Source of the DNA: Adineta steineri
Lineage: Eukaryota > Rotifera > Eurotatoria > Adinetida > Adinetidae
Direction of reading: 5' to 3'
Assembly (NCBI GenBank): GCA_905250115.1
Contig: CAJNOI010000072.1
Span: forward strand, 62,001-126,000
Length of the DNA stretch: 64,000 nt
The position numbers were made by a program, and so were the translations under genes. Each line of letters starts with the position of its first letter. Within the stretch, counting starts at the first letter, position 1. This document shows positions 40,955 through 54,197 of this stretch, piece by piece. The notes below the pieces were generated by a model. It did not search any database. It was not told the origin of the DNA and worked only from the letters and a program-made list of their open reading frames with translations.

Positions 40955-43600
40955 AAATATCTAATCAATTAATATATTCTAGGAGACCATGTTATATCTG
41001 TAATAGAAAACTACTCATGTGTATAAACATAAAACAGATTCAAATGAGAAAAGTTTATTTTTATAATTTTTCCATATGCTATTATTTATTGTCTGATATA
41101 TGCTTTATCTCAACTATTAAATTATATATGTAATGAAAACAATTGTGTGTAGGAAGAATATCATTTACTTCAGAACATATTGAATAAAGATTCATTAAAA
41201 AAATTATTCAATGTGTTTCTTAACAAAAAAAACGACTACAAAAAATTTTTTTTTTTCTTCTATCAAAAAGTTTATTTTCTATATTATCAATGATAATACT
41301 CAAGAATTAAGCGAGAAAATAGAAGAAAAAATAAAGTTTATGCTCAAATTATGCTGATGAATTACTTGAGCTGTCAAAAATAGAAAATAGTTTTCTTTAA
41401 AAAAACCGGCTTTGTTCTATTTATATCGGAAATGAAACAGAATCGACGAGAATAACAGTATCTTTTTAATTTCTTTCTTTTTTCATCAACACAAAAGATA
41501 CCCTCATGGTTGTAGTCATCTGTAGGTTTTCATAGGTAATCAAAATATCCGATGAATCATATATATATATAGATAGATCCATGCTTATTTAAACTAACTA
41601 TAAGATTAACATGATAATAATTGTACTTACATATTATTTTTCATTAACTGACCAATTCTTAAAAAGAAAAACTACTAATCTTTTTTTTATTAAAACTCGA
41701 ATAAAAACGACCGAAAGAAAAAAAATAATTATAAGTATTAATGAGTATAGAAGAGGAAAGTCACAAGGGGAATCTTTAGTTACAGCAATCTTTTTGTTGC
41801 TTCCGCTAGAAAGATATAGTTGAGTTGTTTTGATCACTATCAAGTAGATCTAATATCGAAACATTAGTATCGACTTATATATCATATAATAATAAATTAT
41901 AAGAAAAAAAAAATAACTGAACAAAATTTTTTTCCTCGATACAATAATAAATGAACGTGGATAATATGAAAGCAACTGTTAGATATAGCGTGAATTTTTC
42001 TTTATTTATTATTGATATATGCGCATTTTGAGTAAATAAGAAGAAAGAGAAAAAAAAATAGACAGAAAATCTATTTGAACTTTTTCCATTGCTAAAAAAG
42101 ATAATTGAGATATAAGGTGATACTTCACGTCTAATACAGAGAAAATTAAAATTCTATTTATTAGGTTTAGTGTGTAAAGAAAAAAAACGTAGTGAGAATT
42201 TATTGTGAACCAAAAATGATTAGATATTCATATTTACTAACTGAAAAATCAGCAACTATAGTTGCATGTCAAGCATTTATTCTCTATTGTTCTTTTCAAG
42301 TATCGCATACTTACTGAACATTTAAAGGTCAATTGATTAACAGATTAGATGTTAATTTTATTAATAAAGATTTAGGCTATATACATATCCAATGAAAATT
42401 GTAGTTAGTTTATTGTTTGACTATTTTTTTTATATTTAACAAAAACTATCAGATAAATAACTTACTTGATTATTTTTTTCCTATTCTCATTTATGTTTTG
42501 TTAATAAAATAATTAATGTTAGTCACGAATATTGAGAATAGAAATATATATACTCTCTTTGACAAGTAAAAGAATATCAAAAAACAACTTCATCGTCATC
42601 ATCTCTTATTCCCTTTTTTTTCGCTAGTCTTCCTCTTTGCTTTTGTATAGTAAAAAAAAATGCATGCAAACACATTAGCTAGAGAAAGAAAGGGCGAATG
42701 TCATCAAGCGCATACTACTATAGATGATAACTACGTCAACATTTAACATAGAAAAAAAAAATATAAAAACATAAGCATCATTAGAATTTGTCATCACATT
42801 ATAAAACAAAAAAAAGAAACACCAATAAAGAAGATGTTATGCATGTCAATGAGAAAATTCTTGTTCTTTAGCTTTCTAATTAATCTTCTAAAATGAAAAG
42901 AACTTGACTTCAAAGAAAAAAACTACATAATGATAATTCTTTGACTTTGACAATTAAAGGATTGAATTGTTCTTGTCATGTTATATATAATCAGATTAAT
43001 GAATAAGTATACATCAATTAAAAAGTAAATGTTTGCAATGATAAGAATAACATATTTTACAGAAGAAAAATAAAATCTAATCTTATTTCAAGGTTAATTC
43101 ATATAATTATTCACGCACACTCACTTGTGTTCCTGTATTATATTATTCATTGCATGTGCATACATTCAAATAATCGTATTTTTATCTTTAACAATTGATT
43201 TGCCTACTTTTAGAATATATAAATATAGACGCAATTTAGCGTATGACTATAATTCGAATATTTCATCACATCTCAAGAGAATACGTTTTTCCTGATCACA
43301 GTATTATTATTTCCGTAAAATTCATTTGAATACAAATAAGAGCACATTAAATGGATTGATAGTTCAATTTATTTATGTCTTTTTTTTTAATATATATATA
43401 TACACCCATCCCGGTGAGAGAATTCTATATACAAACACGCATATAGTAAAAGAGAAATGTTTATTTATACATCTGACTGGATTAAGAATAATAATATAAA
43501 AAAAAGAAGAAGAGATATCCGTCATATAATTTATGGAAAGTTCTTATATCTGACCCGTTGAGAAATATAAAACAAAAGGGTGTTTTCTGTTTTTTTTCAT
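40955..43600. other. Long intergenic region, RasGRF to FMNL
   Basis: About 2.65 kb between two minus-strand genes, extremely AT-rich with many poly-A/poly-T runs. Two overlapping opposite-strand frames at 41611-41843 have low-complexity translations and are rejected. The part just after 40954 should carry the RasGRF promoter. No recognised element. Confidence 0.5.
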
Positions 43601-46600
43601 TTATAAATGTACTTCAGGTGTATTATTAGAAGTTGTAGTTGTTCCATTTGTAACTCCCGCTAAAACATCACGACTAATTTGTTTCATTAATTCTTGAGTT
43701 TTACGACGATTACGACGGGCAGCATCAGCACGTAAATACGGTGCTTTTTTCAAATCTAAATAAAGAAGAGAAAAAAAACATCATTTCCATAAAATAATAG
43801 AAATATATTGAAATAAGCTAAACCAATATAGACCATCGAATATTAATCAATAATATGTGACAGAACATCAAGTACTATAATCATAACAATATGTTTTTTT
43901 TTATTTATTAAAACTTCATCCTATATGTCAATGATTTATTATTGTACGACAAGAGTGACAACTGACAAATATTTTCTTTATAATGATATCATTAAAAATA
44001 ACTTCTATAGAATTTTATATTTATTGACCTCGAGCTATACTAAAACAAGATGAAATATCATTAACAGAATTTTATTATTAAATAGTTAATTTTAAAATTT
44101 AGATGAAATATCATATCGTATACATATTAATTAGAAAACAAAATATATGAAATCGAATAGGATATATAATTAAAGTTATCAGATGAAAATCCGTGTTTAA
44201 TAAGAAAAATTTTCTTAAAACAATAATAAATCGAAATATTTTTAGACTTATCAATTCTTATAACTAAAAATTAGTCAAGTTAAGTTTGCTATAAGTTTTC
44301 GCGAAAAACTCTAATCATCTATTTTTGATTGCTCTAATAGATACTCTGGACTGTACTGAGTCGACTGGTGATGCTCAAGAAAAAAAAGCACATAGTTACA
44401 AGCTACAATGTGTCGAAAAACTCCAAATTTGGAACTCACTTAACTTGACCCTGAAAATTGCACTATTAAACTCCTTCAACCCGAGGCATTTATTTAATTA
44501 AATCGTTTGTTTTTTACTTTAAGTTTCTCATATAAAATTAACATACCATCTAATAAAGTTTCAATTGTACCATCTGTCAATGCTTCACGTTTAATTAGTT
44601 TTTGATCTTTTATTGCTTCTTTTCGTCCTTTTAATTCATTTAATAATTCTTCCTAAAAAAACAAATAAGATTATTATGTACTGTATATAAATATTAGTTT
44701 TTTCGAAGCAAGTTTTAAGCAAAGGAATAAAAAAAGGACATAGATATTGCTGATGAATTTGAAAGAACAAGACAATAACTAAATATTACCTGGAATGTTA
44801 AAACATTCATTGCCTACTTATTTATTTAGAATTTTTATTTCTAATAAGACAAAAATAAATGAAATTTACCTGTGAACGTTTATTAACTGAACGTTTATTT
44901 GTTGGTTTATCATTTATTAGAGCAGCTTCACGAGCTAAACGTGTTCGTTCTTCATTATCAATGCGTGCTTGCTAGAAAAAATAAAATAAATAATTTAATC
45001 ATAATTATATTAAAAATTCAAACTTGATATGCTCGTTGAAATTTAACAAAAACAGAAAAGAAATTTGATGGATTTTGTGTACGTGGTGTTTCACCTGGAA
45101 ATAAAATAATTTTTTTTATTTGAATATATATATCGTCTCTTACCATAATATTCTACACATTGATTAAATGAATCTTGTGCTAGTTTAGCATCTTTTATTA
45201 GACGATCAATCTTAGCTTGAGCTATATTAAGAAAATCTTCTAACGGACGTGTTTCAACATTCTAAAAACAAATTCATAAATATTAAATTTTATATTTATC
45301 ACCTCATACCTTCATTGTTTGTCGAATAACAAGTTCTTTTTTCGCATTATCTAAACCACGTGTTAGATCTTGTACATCGATTTGAATATTTTCCAAGGAT
45401 ACTAAAAAGAAAAGTTTTAGAAAATGAAGTAAACTTGAAACTGATCAAGTCATTTTAAACTATTAACGAACGACACTAAAGTGAAACCGATTATAAGATC
45501 AATCAAGAGCATAATAATATAATGGTTAAGGCTTAAGTAAAGCCTCCTAGTAATGGCTATCTCTTTGGATTATCTATTTGTAATAGAAACTCGTATTTAA
45601 ATAAGAGTATATTTTATTTGAAAGAAGCTTGATGTAATCTTAAATGAATAACTTGACTGTTTCTAAATTCCTCGAATTCGCTAATACCAAAGTTCTTTTC
45701 TGTCTAGATATGGCCCAAACACAAATTCAAACTGTTTGGGAGTTTGGGTCTTCTTTTAATTGCCATCAATGTATCAAAAATAATGTCTTCTACAGATTAA
45801 AAAAGTACAAACTCACCAAACTCAAATAGTTTGGGTTTGGGTCAAATCTAAATTCTGTATCGGTACTAATATAATACGTCACTTGATATTTGCATCAAAT
45901 TTGAAGAGAGAGTCATCTTCCTAGTAGGAGTAAGGATACTATCAGAAATAGATTGGCCTTATTCTATGAATCTAAACTGCTCTATAATTGAATTGAGGTA
46001 TTATTTTTATTAACCTTGTGCAGCTTTTTCAGCAGATTTAAGTTCATTATCAAAATTTGTTATATCATGAAATCGTTCTTCAACTGTTTGAACAATAAAA
46101 TGAAGTAAAGTTAAACGTTTATCATGTGTTCTTGTATCAGATAACTATAAAAAGAAGAAAAATGAATAAGTTCAAATAATTAAATAAATAGTTTGTATAA
46201 TTTACAATTTCTAAACTTGCTAATTTAAATCCGTAAGCCGGACCACGTTTACTACTGTTCATATAATTACCAAAAGCAAGTACAATCTAAAATATATAAT
46301 AATAATTAAAACAAAAATTGAATTCTTTCTTTTTACCTCAAGGAATTTTTTAAATCTTGAACTATTTTTTAATGTTGTTGATGCTGTTATGATTGCTTTT
46401 AATTGTGGTGTTAAATTTTGATTAACATCATCAAAATTAGCCATAAATGAAACAACATTTAATTTTTGTGTTAATCTTTCTATTTTAGTAAGCTAAAAAG
46501 AGAAGGAAAACAACCAATGAGAAAAGTTTTTCAAAATTGTCTTACTCCATGTAGAAATCGATCTTCATCCGATAGATTTACTATTGATTTTCCATCGGAT

Positions 46601-49600
46601 AAATACGATGAGAATGCTTTGATTTCGGATTCAGTTGGAATAAAGTGTTGTAATATATCAATTGTATCGATTGTTAAAATTTTTAAATCAAGACTAGATG
46701 AAAAAATAAAATTTCAGATTATTTTCATATGGAAGATAATTCATACTTATTCAATGCACGTATGATTGTATTTACATCTAGATCAAGTTTCCGCCGAGCA
46801 ATAGCTAGAGAAAATATGAAATTTTTATGACATGTTTCAATTTTATTATTTTTCTTTACCTAAATTTCGTTGTCTTTGTGGATCGAGTAGTGTTAAACTT
46901 TCTGGAACTTTAACAAATTTTTGTTTTAAATGTGGACTAACACTTGTTTGATTAACTGGAAGACCTGAACCTGTTTTGAATAATTCTTCGAATGTATCAA
47001 AATCAATTAACTAAGAAAAAAAAAGAATTAATAATTCTTAAGTAAAAAAAAAGATATTTACTTTAAAATATTTTTCATCATCAAGTTCAGAAAAAATAGT
47101 TCCACGAACTTGACCAGGTTTTAATGATGTCCAATTTAGATTTGGTAATTTATATTTCGTTTCAATTTTCTTTTTTATTGTCATTGAACCGGGTGGAGGA
47201 TCAAGCAATCCGGGAGGTGGTGGTGGAATGCCAAACATTGGAGGAGGCTATAAGATATACATATATATATGTAGAAATTATTAGTATTTTCCAATAGAAT
47301 TTTAACATACGGGTCCCGGCGGTGGTGGTGGTGGAATAAAATCTGTAAAAACTAAACCATTTAAAGAAAAAATAAAGATAATTGTGCTTTACTTGGAGGT
47401 AGGGGCGGCGGTGGAGGTGGTGGTATAGATGTATTGGATACTGTAAGCGTACTATTGTTATTCGTGTAATTTGTTGGTCCATTTGGTGGTGCACCAGGAG
47501 GAGCTGATGAGATTGATGACGAAGAACCATTGAGAGATCCTAGAAGATATAATTATGTATCGAATTAAATTATTTTCTTGATAGTTAACGATTAAACATA
47601 CCTCGTTCTTGCTGAGATTGTTTCAGTATAGTTAATGTATGTGAAATATCATCACGTTCTTTCTATTAAAATAAAATCATACATATTTATCGATACACAT
47701 ATATAATTATAGAATTACTTTCGCATTTTCCACTTGTTCTTCAGCAGCTGACAATGCTTTTTGTAATTCAGCTAAAAAGAAAGAAGTTCGTATATAATCA
47801 CTTAATATAACAAGTAACGCTCGTCCGAGGACTAGCTTAGCTCTTTCTCGTAGAAATGCATACTCTTCACATTTACTGAAAAAACAATTGAAAACCGTGA
47901 AAAATCGGTCTTCGATGTTTTTTTGACCTTTCCCCTCGTTATGGTCACCCAACGTACCTCAGATTCAAAGTCTCCGCATTGAACAACCTCTAGAAATGTC
48001 TTTTTCGAAAAATAAGTTTTCGATGTTTTTTTGACCCTGCGGACAAACAAGCAATCAAACAATCAAACAATTTATTCTTACCAATTTTATTAGAATTTCC
48101 ACTTTCAAGTTCTTGTATTCTTTCATTTGTCTAATAATATATATATATTTTATAGATTAATATAAAAATAAGATTTAATCTTACAATTGCTAATTGTTCT
48201 TCTAACTCGGATACTTTACCAATAGCTTGTTGTTTTGTTTCAGAATCTTCAAGTAATTGTCCAACATCAAAATAATTATCGAGAAAAGCATGAATTTGTA
48301 ATATAAATAAATCACATTCACTATGAATTTCCAAATATTTCTAAACACAAAAATTCTTTTTGTTTTTAGAAAATGAAACATTTCTAAATCATCTACTTTA
48401 AGACATTCATCAAGACCAAGTAATTTAAATTCTTCTTGTAAATATACTCGATAATTCATGTCTTGTACGGAATGGACAATTATATTAATAAATTGCATAC
48501 ATGCAACCTTAGAAGAAAAAAACAAATTAACTATAAATAAATAAAATTTTATTTACCATATAATCAACATTAAATTCTGATGGTTGTGTAAAAGATTTCA
48601 TTAAAATTTCAAAACGATGTTTTTCTTGACATTTCTACAAAAAAACAAATTTTTTTTACAAGAATTTTCCTTTATTAAACAATATTTCTTACAATTCGAA
48701 AATTATCAAATGCTGCTAGTACCACATCATGACCTAATTCAACCAGACAAACAGCAGCAAGTAATTCTAAAATAAGTGCTTTACATCTATGAATAAAAAT
48801 AAAAATAAATAATTAAGTTTCTAAAAAAAAAGCAAATTTTACCGATAATTTTTATGTTGTAAACTAAGTGTAATATAGTTGAGTGCCGAGGTATGTTGAA
48901 TAACAAGATTAAAACCATTCTAAAAACGAAAGATTTGTTATTTATCTGGAATTATTCTTTTTTGATAAGATGATCGGATCTAATAAAAATCTTTCTTTAT
49001 GTAACGTAAATGAAACAAATATGTCTTAAAATTCGGAAAATCTCTGATATCATTATAACAGAAGAGAATGATAATATTCTTTCATAAATATTTATGGTTG
49101 TCTACGTCTACCGAGTGTCATTCACCTTTACTATGCTCTGCACTTCTATTAGCAAATATACACAGACATGCAGCTTGAGAGTGTGGATTTGGTATCCATG
49201 CTTTATCCACACCCATACCTTCTCGTTAAAATCAAAACACTTGCCGATAGAACTGAACCTGAGCTTTCATAGTCCTACTTGCCCAATATTTCGAGGGCGA
49301 TGCGATCGATCGCGATGAACATCTCGTGAGACTTTCTTTATTGGTAGCTAGTAGAAATTGAACTACGTTACCTCTCTTCAAATCAAATGATTTTTCTTCT
49401 TTCTTGTACATGTTTCTTTGGTAAATAAATTGCTGAATCTTTTTTTAAAAATTTTCCGGATTTTTTCCTCCGCATTTTTTCTTTCCGGATTTATTTTTCT
49501 CCGGATTTTTTACTTCCGGATTTTAGGACAATACCAATGAAACGATTGATCTAGTGTATTTGATCAAAATGCATGACATGATCTCATGATACACTACATC

Positions 49601-50856
49601 ATATTGAGTATAGTGGTATGATATTTATCATTACAATTTCCTATTCGATATTCTACAAATTTTTCTTCTAGTCTCTTTCATGGCTAATTATCTTTCTCTT
49701 CTATTGTATTAATAATGAATTCTTGCATAATTTATTTCATCTGGGAACTGAATATTTTCTTTTTTTTTATTAAATCAATGATGAAGATTGATTTTACCTG
49801 ATTATTCATAATCGCTCGAAGACACATGATACATAATCTAACATCATCAGTTGCTTCACCAATTTGATATTTTTTTAATTTACGATGTAAACGTTTAGCA
49901 TCTGAACGACTTAATGTTGGTCCTTTTGAAACTCCTGGTGAATTTTCATCTGGATAATGAGTATTTCCATTGATTGCTGATGAACACATAGATTCATCCG
50001 AAGATTCAACTTCACTATAAATGATAAAAATATTTTTAAGATTTATTTTCCAAAAAAAACAAAATCTACATTTTTAAATTGACGTTAATTAATCTATCAG
50101 TTAATTCAACATAGCTTCTCACCTCAATAAACCGCAAGATAAGAGTTGTCTGTTGTTTAATGCTGAACTAGCATCATCTGGCTCAAATCTAATCTCTCCG
50201 ATTATTAAATCAAATATCATAAAGAATATTAATCTTACCGCATTACTTCTAATGATGTTTTTAAATAATCAAGTAAAACATCAAGACCTTTATTTGTCGT
50301 ATTAAGATAATCATGTACCCAACTAAAAGAAAATATGTATTCATTCTTATAGTAAAAAATTTAATTATTATATACCCAATATTATTTGTACGTAAAGATA
50401 TTTCTAAACTTGACAATAATTGAGTGGAAAGTTCAACTGGTTGCTTTTTTTTCTATAGGAAAATTTTTTAGAAATAAAAAGAAACAAACATTCATTCAAT
50501 TATTTTTAATTACTAAAGTTGATGCTTTTTCAACGAGATTAGCACCACGAATATATGTTTGTAAACCATTAATATAATATTCCGGAGGATGCTTAGCAAT
50601 CACTTGATCCTAAAGATTACGATGAATCGAATGAAATGTTTTATTTAATTATTAATCATACTCGATCACGTATAATATCCCATTTCTTTTCAGCTGGAAA
50701 ATCACGCAACATTTTCATTTTATCTGGTGGTAAATCCATTGTTGCCTATTTTATTTATTCCAAAAAATTTTATATACAAATGTAAACAATTTGACTTACG
50801 ATCGTTTTTTGGAATAATTCTTCCAAAGTACGATCATCTGGCCGAACATGATTCAT
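43601..50856 (-). CDS. FMNL: Formin-like protein (FMNL): GBD/FH3-FH1-FH2-DAD
   Basis: Coding span of a many-exon gene. From the start: [34 protein letters not shown] and [13 protein letters not shown] (GTPase-binding region), [54 protein letters not shown] and LLGLDECLK (FH3/armadillo), a coiled coil ([20 protein letters not shown]), the FH1 proline runs (47200-47480; [22 protein letters not shown]), FH2 (47200 to ~44870; [59 protein letters not shown]) and a DAD-like end ([15 protein letters not shown] followed by basic residues). Nucleates and elongates actin filaments under Rho/Cdc42 control (family knowledge). An upstream exon at ~50936-51087 has an in-frame TAA before any ATG, so it is taken as 5'UTR. 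The N-terminal MGN myristoylation signal of vertebrate FMNL is not seen at this start. Confidence 0.93.
45710..45846. mobile_element. Foldback (MITE-like) element in an FMNL intron
   Basis: Left end GGCCCAAACACAAA...AACTGTTTGGGAGTTTGG (45712-45748) is an imperfect inverted copy of the right end, whose complement reads GACCCAAACCCAAACTATTT then GAGTTTGG (45808-45844). About 135 bp in total, with an AT-rich middle and no coding capacity. Unrelated in sequence to the foldback element in RasGRF. Confidence 0.6.
47906..48036. repeat. Short direct repeat in an FMNL intron
   Basis: The string TTCGATGTTTTTTTGACC occurs at about 47911-47928 and 48018-48035, about 107 bases apart, each preceded by a GAAAAAT-containing stretch. 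The segment between is less AT-rich than its surroundings. Frames crossing it look like chance. Nature unknown. Confidence 0.45.
49172..49220. repeat. GTGTGGAT hairpin in an FMNL intron
   Basis: GCTTGAGAGTGTGGAT (49172-49187) pairs with ATCCACACCCATACCT (49205-49220): eight perfect pairs next to the loop, then partial pairing. Same CTTGAG/GTGTGG theme as the hairpins around 61.6 and 62.5 kb. Confidence 0.5.
49452..49527. repeat. Minisatellite of CCGGATTTTT-type units
   Basis: Five imperfect units, each TCCGGATTTTTT plus a few pyrimidines (one reads TCCGCATTTTTT), with a period of about 15-16 bases, inside a long FMNL intron. Confidence 0.6.
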
Positions 50857-52970
50857 TTTATCAAAACTTCCATTATTCTAATAAATAATTAAATTTATTC
50901 TTAATTTAGCATAGTACAATATTTTTATTCTACTTTATCATATGTCTCAGATGAATTTATACTGGAATTTGATCGTATAGAACCACTTGTTTGCCATTGG
51001 GACGATAATATCGTCCCGTTTTCATTAGTAATTGTCGCCGTTGTGTTGTTATTATTGACGCATATATTAGAATATTAATTTGAATCTAAAAGGGCAAATG
51101 TTTGTTTTTAACATTTTTTTTCTTTCTCTGTACAATAAATAGAAAAAAAATAGAAGTAACGTGTGAAAAAAAAGTATATAATTATCTAAGAAAAATCTTT
51201 CGTTCTATGATACAAAATCAACATATTGATATAATTGAATATTTTATAATAATAAAAAATGAACGATACTATTGAAGTTGAAGAGAGAGAAAAAATTAAT
51301 CGTAAAGAATAGTATGCACACATACAATATAAACTCATACACACTCGCTGTAAAGTCTCTTTCAATGACAAGTATAATCGGTCTATTTACTTACATAACA
51401 AAATTTACTTTACATAGAAGCAAAGCTTTTCTCTACTGTCCTTCTTTTTTAAGTAACATCACCATAAATAATTTTCAATAAATATTTCTCTTTCACTTAT
51501 GATTTTCTCAATGATTCATCATCATGACTCAAATTCTCTAAAGCGGAAACAATATGACTCATTCTATAAAATTATTCATATTTGCTAGTAGAGAAATAGA
51601 TATTAGTAAAGATTATCTATATATTAATCATAAACCATTGATTACGCCATCATTCGTGTACACCTTTAAGTGAAGGACATATACTACCGTTTCATTTATT
51701 TCTTTTATTGATGATCGAGATATGATGATGATTTTTGTTCTTTTGCGGGCTTCATAAGCTTACTAAATTTTTCTAACGTATTTTCTTTCTCTTTCGCAAT
51801 TTATTTTAAAAGAAATATATATCGCGAACAAAGAGCCCAATCTCTATTCGTCATCATCATCATATAATAGCTTCCGAATGTTTTTTCGTTACTTAAACAA
51901 AAGCTACCGACAATATTGATAAAGGGCACTACGTTCAATAAGAAAAGAAGCGTTTTGTTGACACAACTAAAGGCATTCATGGCACTGAACTGATTTCATT
52001 CGCTTGTGTAACAAGTATGAATAACTTTACTTACCACTTCTATTATATGACTCTTAGAATGTTTAATATATAAGCCAAAAAAAAAAGAGAGCAAACAGAT
52101 ACAAAGAAGCATATAACGCAAACGAAGGTATTTATAAAAGAACTAAGCATATATAAATATTTTTTTTCATTGATTATAAAATCAAATCATGTTCAATATT
52201 TTATTTGTACTTACTTAGAAAATGTCTTAGAAAATCTTACGGAATAGCTTATCATAGACATTAGATTAGATCGAAAATAAAAACAAATAAAAAAAAAGAG
52301 AAGAAGAAGAAGAGAGTGAAGATGATGATGAACGATGATAATACTGACCGATTCTCTCATTGGGTTGTTTAGAAAGCAATAAGACAGTAGCGCATACAAA
52401 GATGAACTACGCGATAATGACATCTGTTGATTTTGATTGATTTTAAATCGTTTTTTCTCTTTTCTAACTAATGATGTATGTCAAAAGGTTTCTTTATTTT
52501 TATTGAAAGTTCATTAAATATGTATTTTATCAATTAAAATACGAATAAAATCTTTTGACTCTTTTTTTTGTATCATAGTAATATTTATCTTATCGATAAA
52601 AGTATCATTCAAAAAATGTAGAACACCTTGTCATAGAAAGTTAACTTATCTTTAATGACATTTTTCATATCTTGAATTAATAATCGGTTCATGATGTATG
52701 TGAGATAAGCACATACTATTATCGCAATATTTGAACTGATATGACATAAAACATAAGAATGTTATGTTTCATCGGATTATAATTTTTATTTTAATTATTA
52801 AACAAACATCTATATTTACAAATACATTTGAAAAATGAACAAACTTCTGTTTTTTTTCGTAATTACATGTCGACTGTATTCGGACATTTAAAATATACAT
52901 ACAAATACCAATTTCATTCATTTGGCACATCATTTCATTTTTTTACTATTATTAGAATTGTTTTTTGTTC
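50857..52970. other. FMNL leader region and intergenic spacer
   Basis: Holds at least one non-coding FMNL exon (~50936-51087, acceptor CCCTTTTAG, donor AAAGTAGAA). A minus-strand segment near 52423-52345 begins ATG TCA TTA TCG and ends at a GTCAGT donor; it could be an upstream leader exon but cannot be joined in frame. The rest is AT-rich spacer with no recognised element. Confidence 0.45.
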
Positions 52971-54197
52971 TTAAATAATATCGGTTGTTGGTGAATATGC
53001 AATCGCTGTTGAATAAAGTGGTGATGATAATGGTGTAAAATCATCGATAGTTGAACTCACAAGTGATATACTACTCGAGAGAGAACTTGCTTGAATTAAT
53101 TCAAATTCATGAGTTGGACTCTTTTTCATCGAGACTTTGTCTTGTATATCATATCTATGATAAATAAAAATGATATATAATATGATAGATATTCAATTTA
53201 CTTACTGTTTAATCGGTATAGATTGAGTAGTTGTGGATAGTGATGGATAGATAATTGCATGTGTTTGCATATTTATTAATCCAAAAGCGTAATGACGCCA
53301 TAGAGGTTTATTTACACTGACAGGTTTTATTGATGATGTTATATAATTATATTCTCTCGGTATAGATTTTCGTATATGGCAATATTTTGAATTGATAATA
53401 TGTGGTCGTGATAGAATAATTTGATCTAAATTTAAGTTAAATAATTCTGAATTTCTTTACATTTTGTTAAGTCTTTTTGCTATGAACATTTGTTATGGCG
53501 ATCAAAACATACTTGATCACCTTTTTATTTCGATTACGTACGGTTATTAAGAATGAGAAAAAATGTGACACGACTATTTGTCACGTAGACTCATTGTCTG
53601 TCTTATTTGTTTTTCATTATCTTATCGATTTCTACTCTTTTCAATTAACTATACCTTCATGTTAAGCTGTAAAGCTCCATTTTTCTAATAACTTTCAACA
53701 CAAGTGTCATTTTACTTACCAACACTATCATAATCATCAAAACGTACAAATGCATAACCCATTTGTTTAGGATTTTGCGAGTAGGAATTAAACACACGAC
53801 AATAAGTTATAGTACCAAATCGTTGAAAATAATCTATAAACATTTCTTTTGTTTCTCCAGAACATAAACGACTAATAAATAATTCATTGACTGTTAAATT
53901 AATACCTAATGATTCTGATAAATAATTACTATTTGTATATTGATTTATTGGTATTGTACGTTGAAGAAATATTTGTCGATTATCAATTGTATGTGGTCGT
54001 TTCGACATTAAATTATTCAATGAATTTAGATTTTTATATATAAAAAAACCTTTTCGTAATGACTGATCTTGATCATCTTTATATAAAATTAATTTTTCTA
54101 TTTGTCCATATTGTGAAAAATAATTAATTAAGATTTGTTCAGTAGTTTTATAAGATAAATTTGAAAATTGAATTTGTTTTTCTATACCAAATGACAT
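52971..54197 (-). CDS. Two-RRM hnRNP A/B-like RNA-binding protein
   Basis: Three exons: 53720-54197, 53206-53425, 52971-53154; 882 nt, 293 aa. RRM1 (res ~7-85): RNP2 IQFSNLSY, RNP1-like RKGFFIYK, ending RPHTIDNRQIFLQRTIP. RRM2 (res ~104-185): RNP2 LFISRL, RNP1 MGYAFVRF, ending RPHIINSKYCHIRKSIP. The RPHxI...R.IP closing block of each RRM is characteristic of the hnRNP A/B, DAZAP1 and Musashi group. The C-terminal ~90 residues are Ser/Thr-rich (SSLSSSISLVSS, PLSSPLYSTA) with no RGG box or prion-like Gly-rich tail, unlike typical hnRNP A1. Binds RNA in nucleus or cytoplasm (family knowledge). RRM1 lacks the second conserved aromatic arrangement of a perfect RNP1, so binding may rest mostly on RRM2. 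Confidence 0.88.

Noticed and set aside
41611-41843. Two opposite-strand frames of about 70 aa
   Set aside because: Low-complexity Ile/Lys translations, no homology and no splice structure.
47707-48062. Two minus-strand frames of 76-81 aa in FMNL
   Set aside because: They run from a true short FMNL exon into intron sequence with the TTCGATGTTTTTTTGACC repeat; the exon alone fits the coiled-coil region.
52211-52423. 70-aa minus-strand frame as an FMNL N-terminal exon
   Set aside because: Its first 25 codons end at a plausible donor, but joining to the next exon cannot reach the FMNL frame without a stop; kept only as a possible leader exon.
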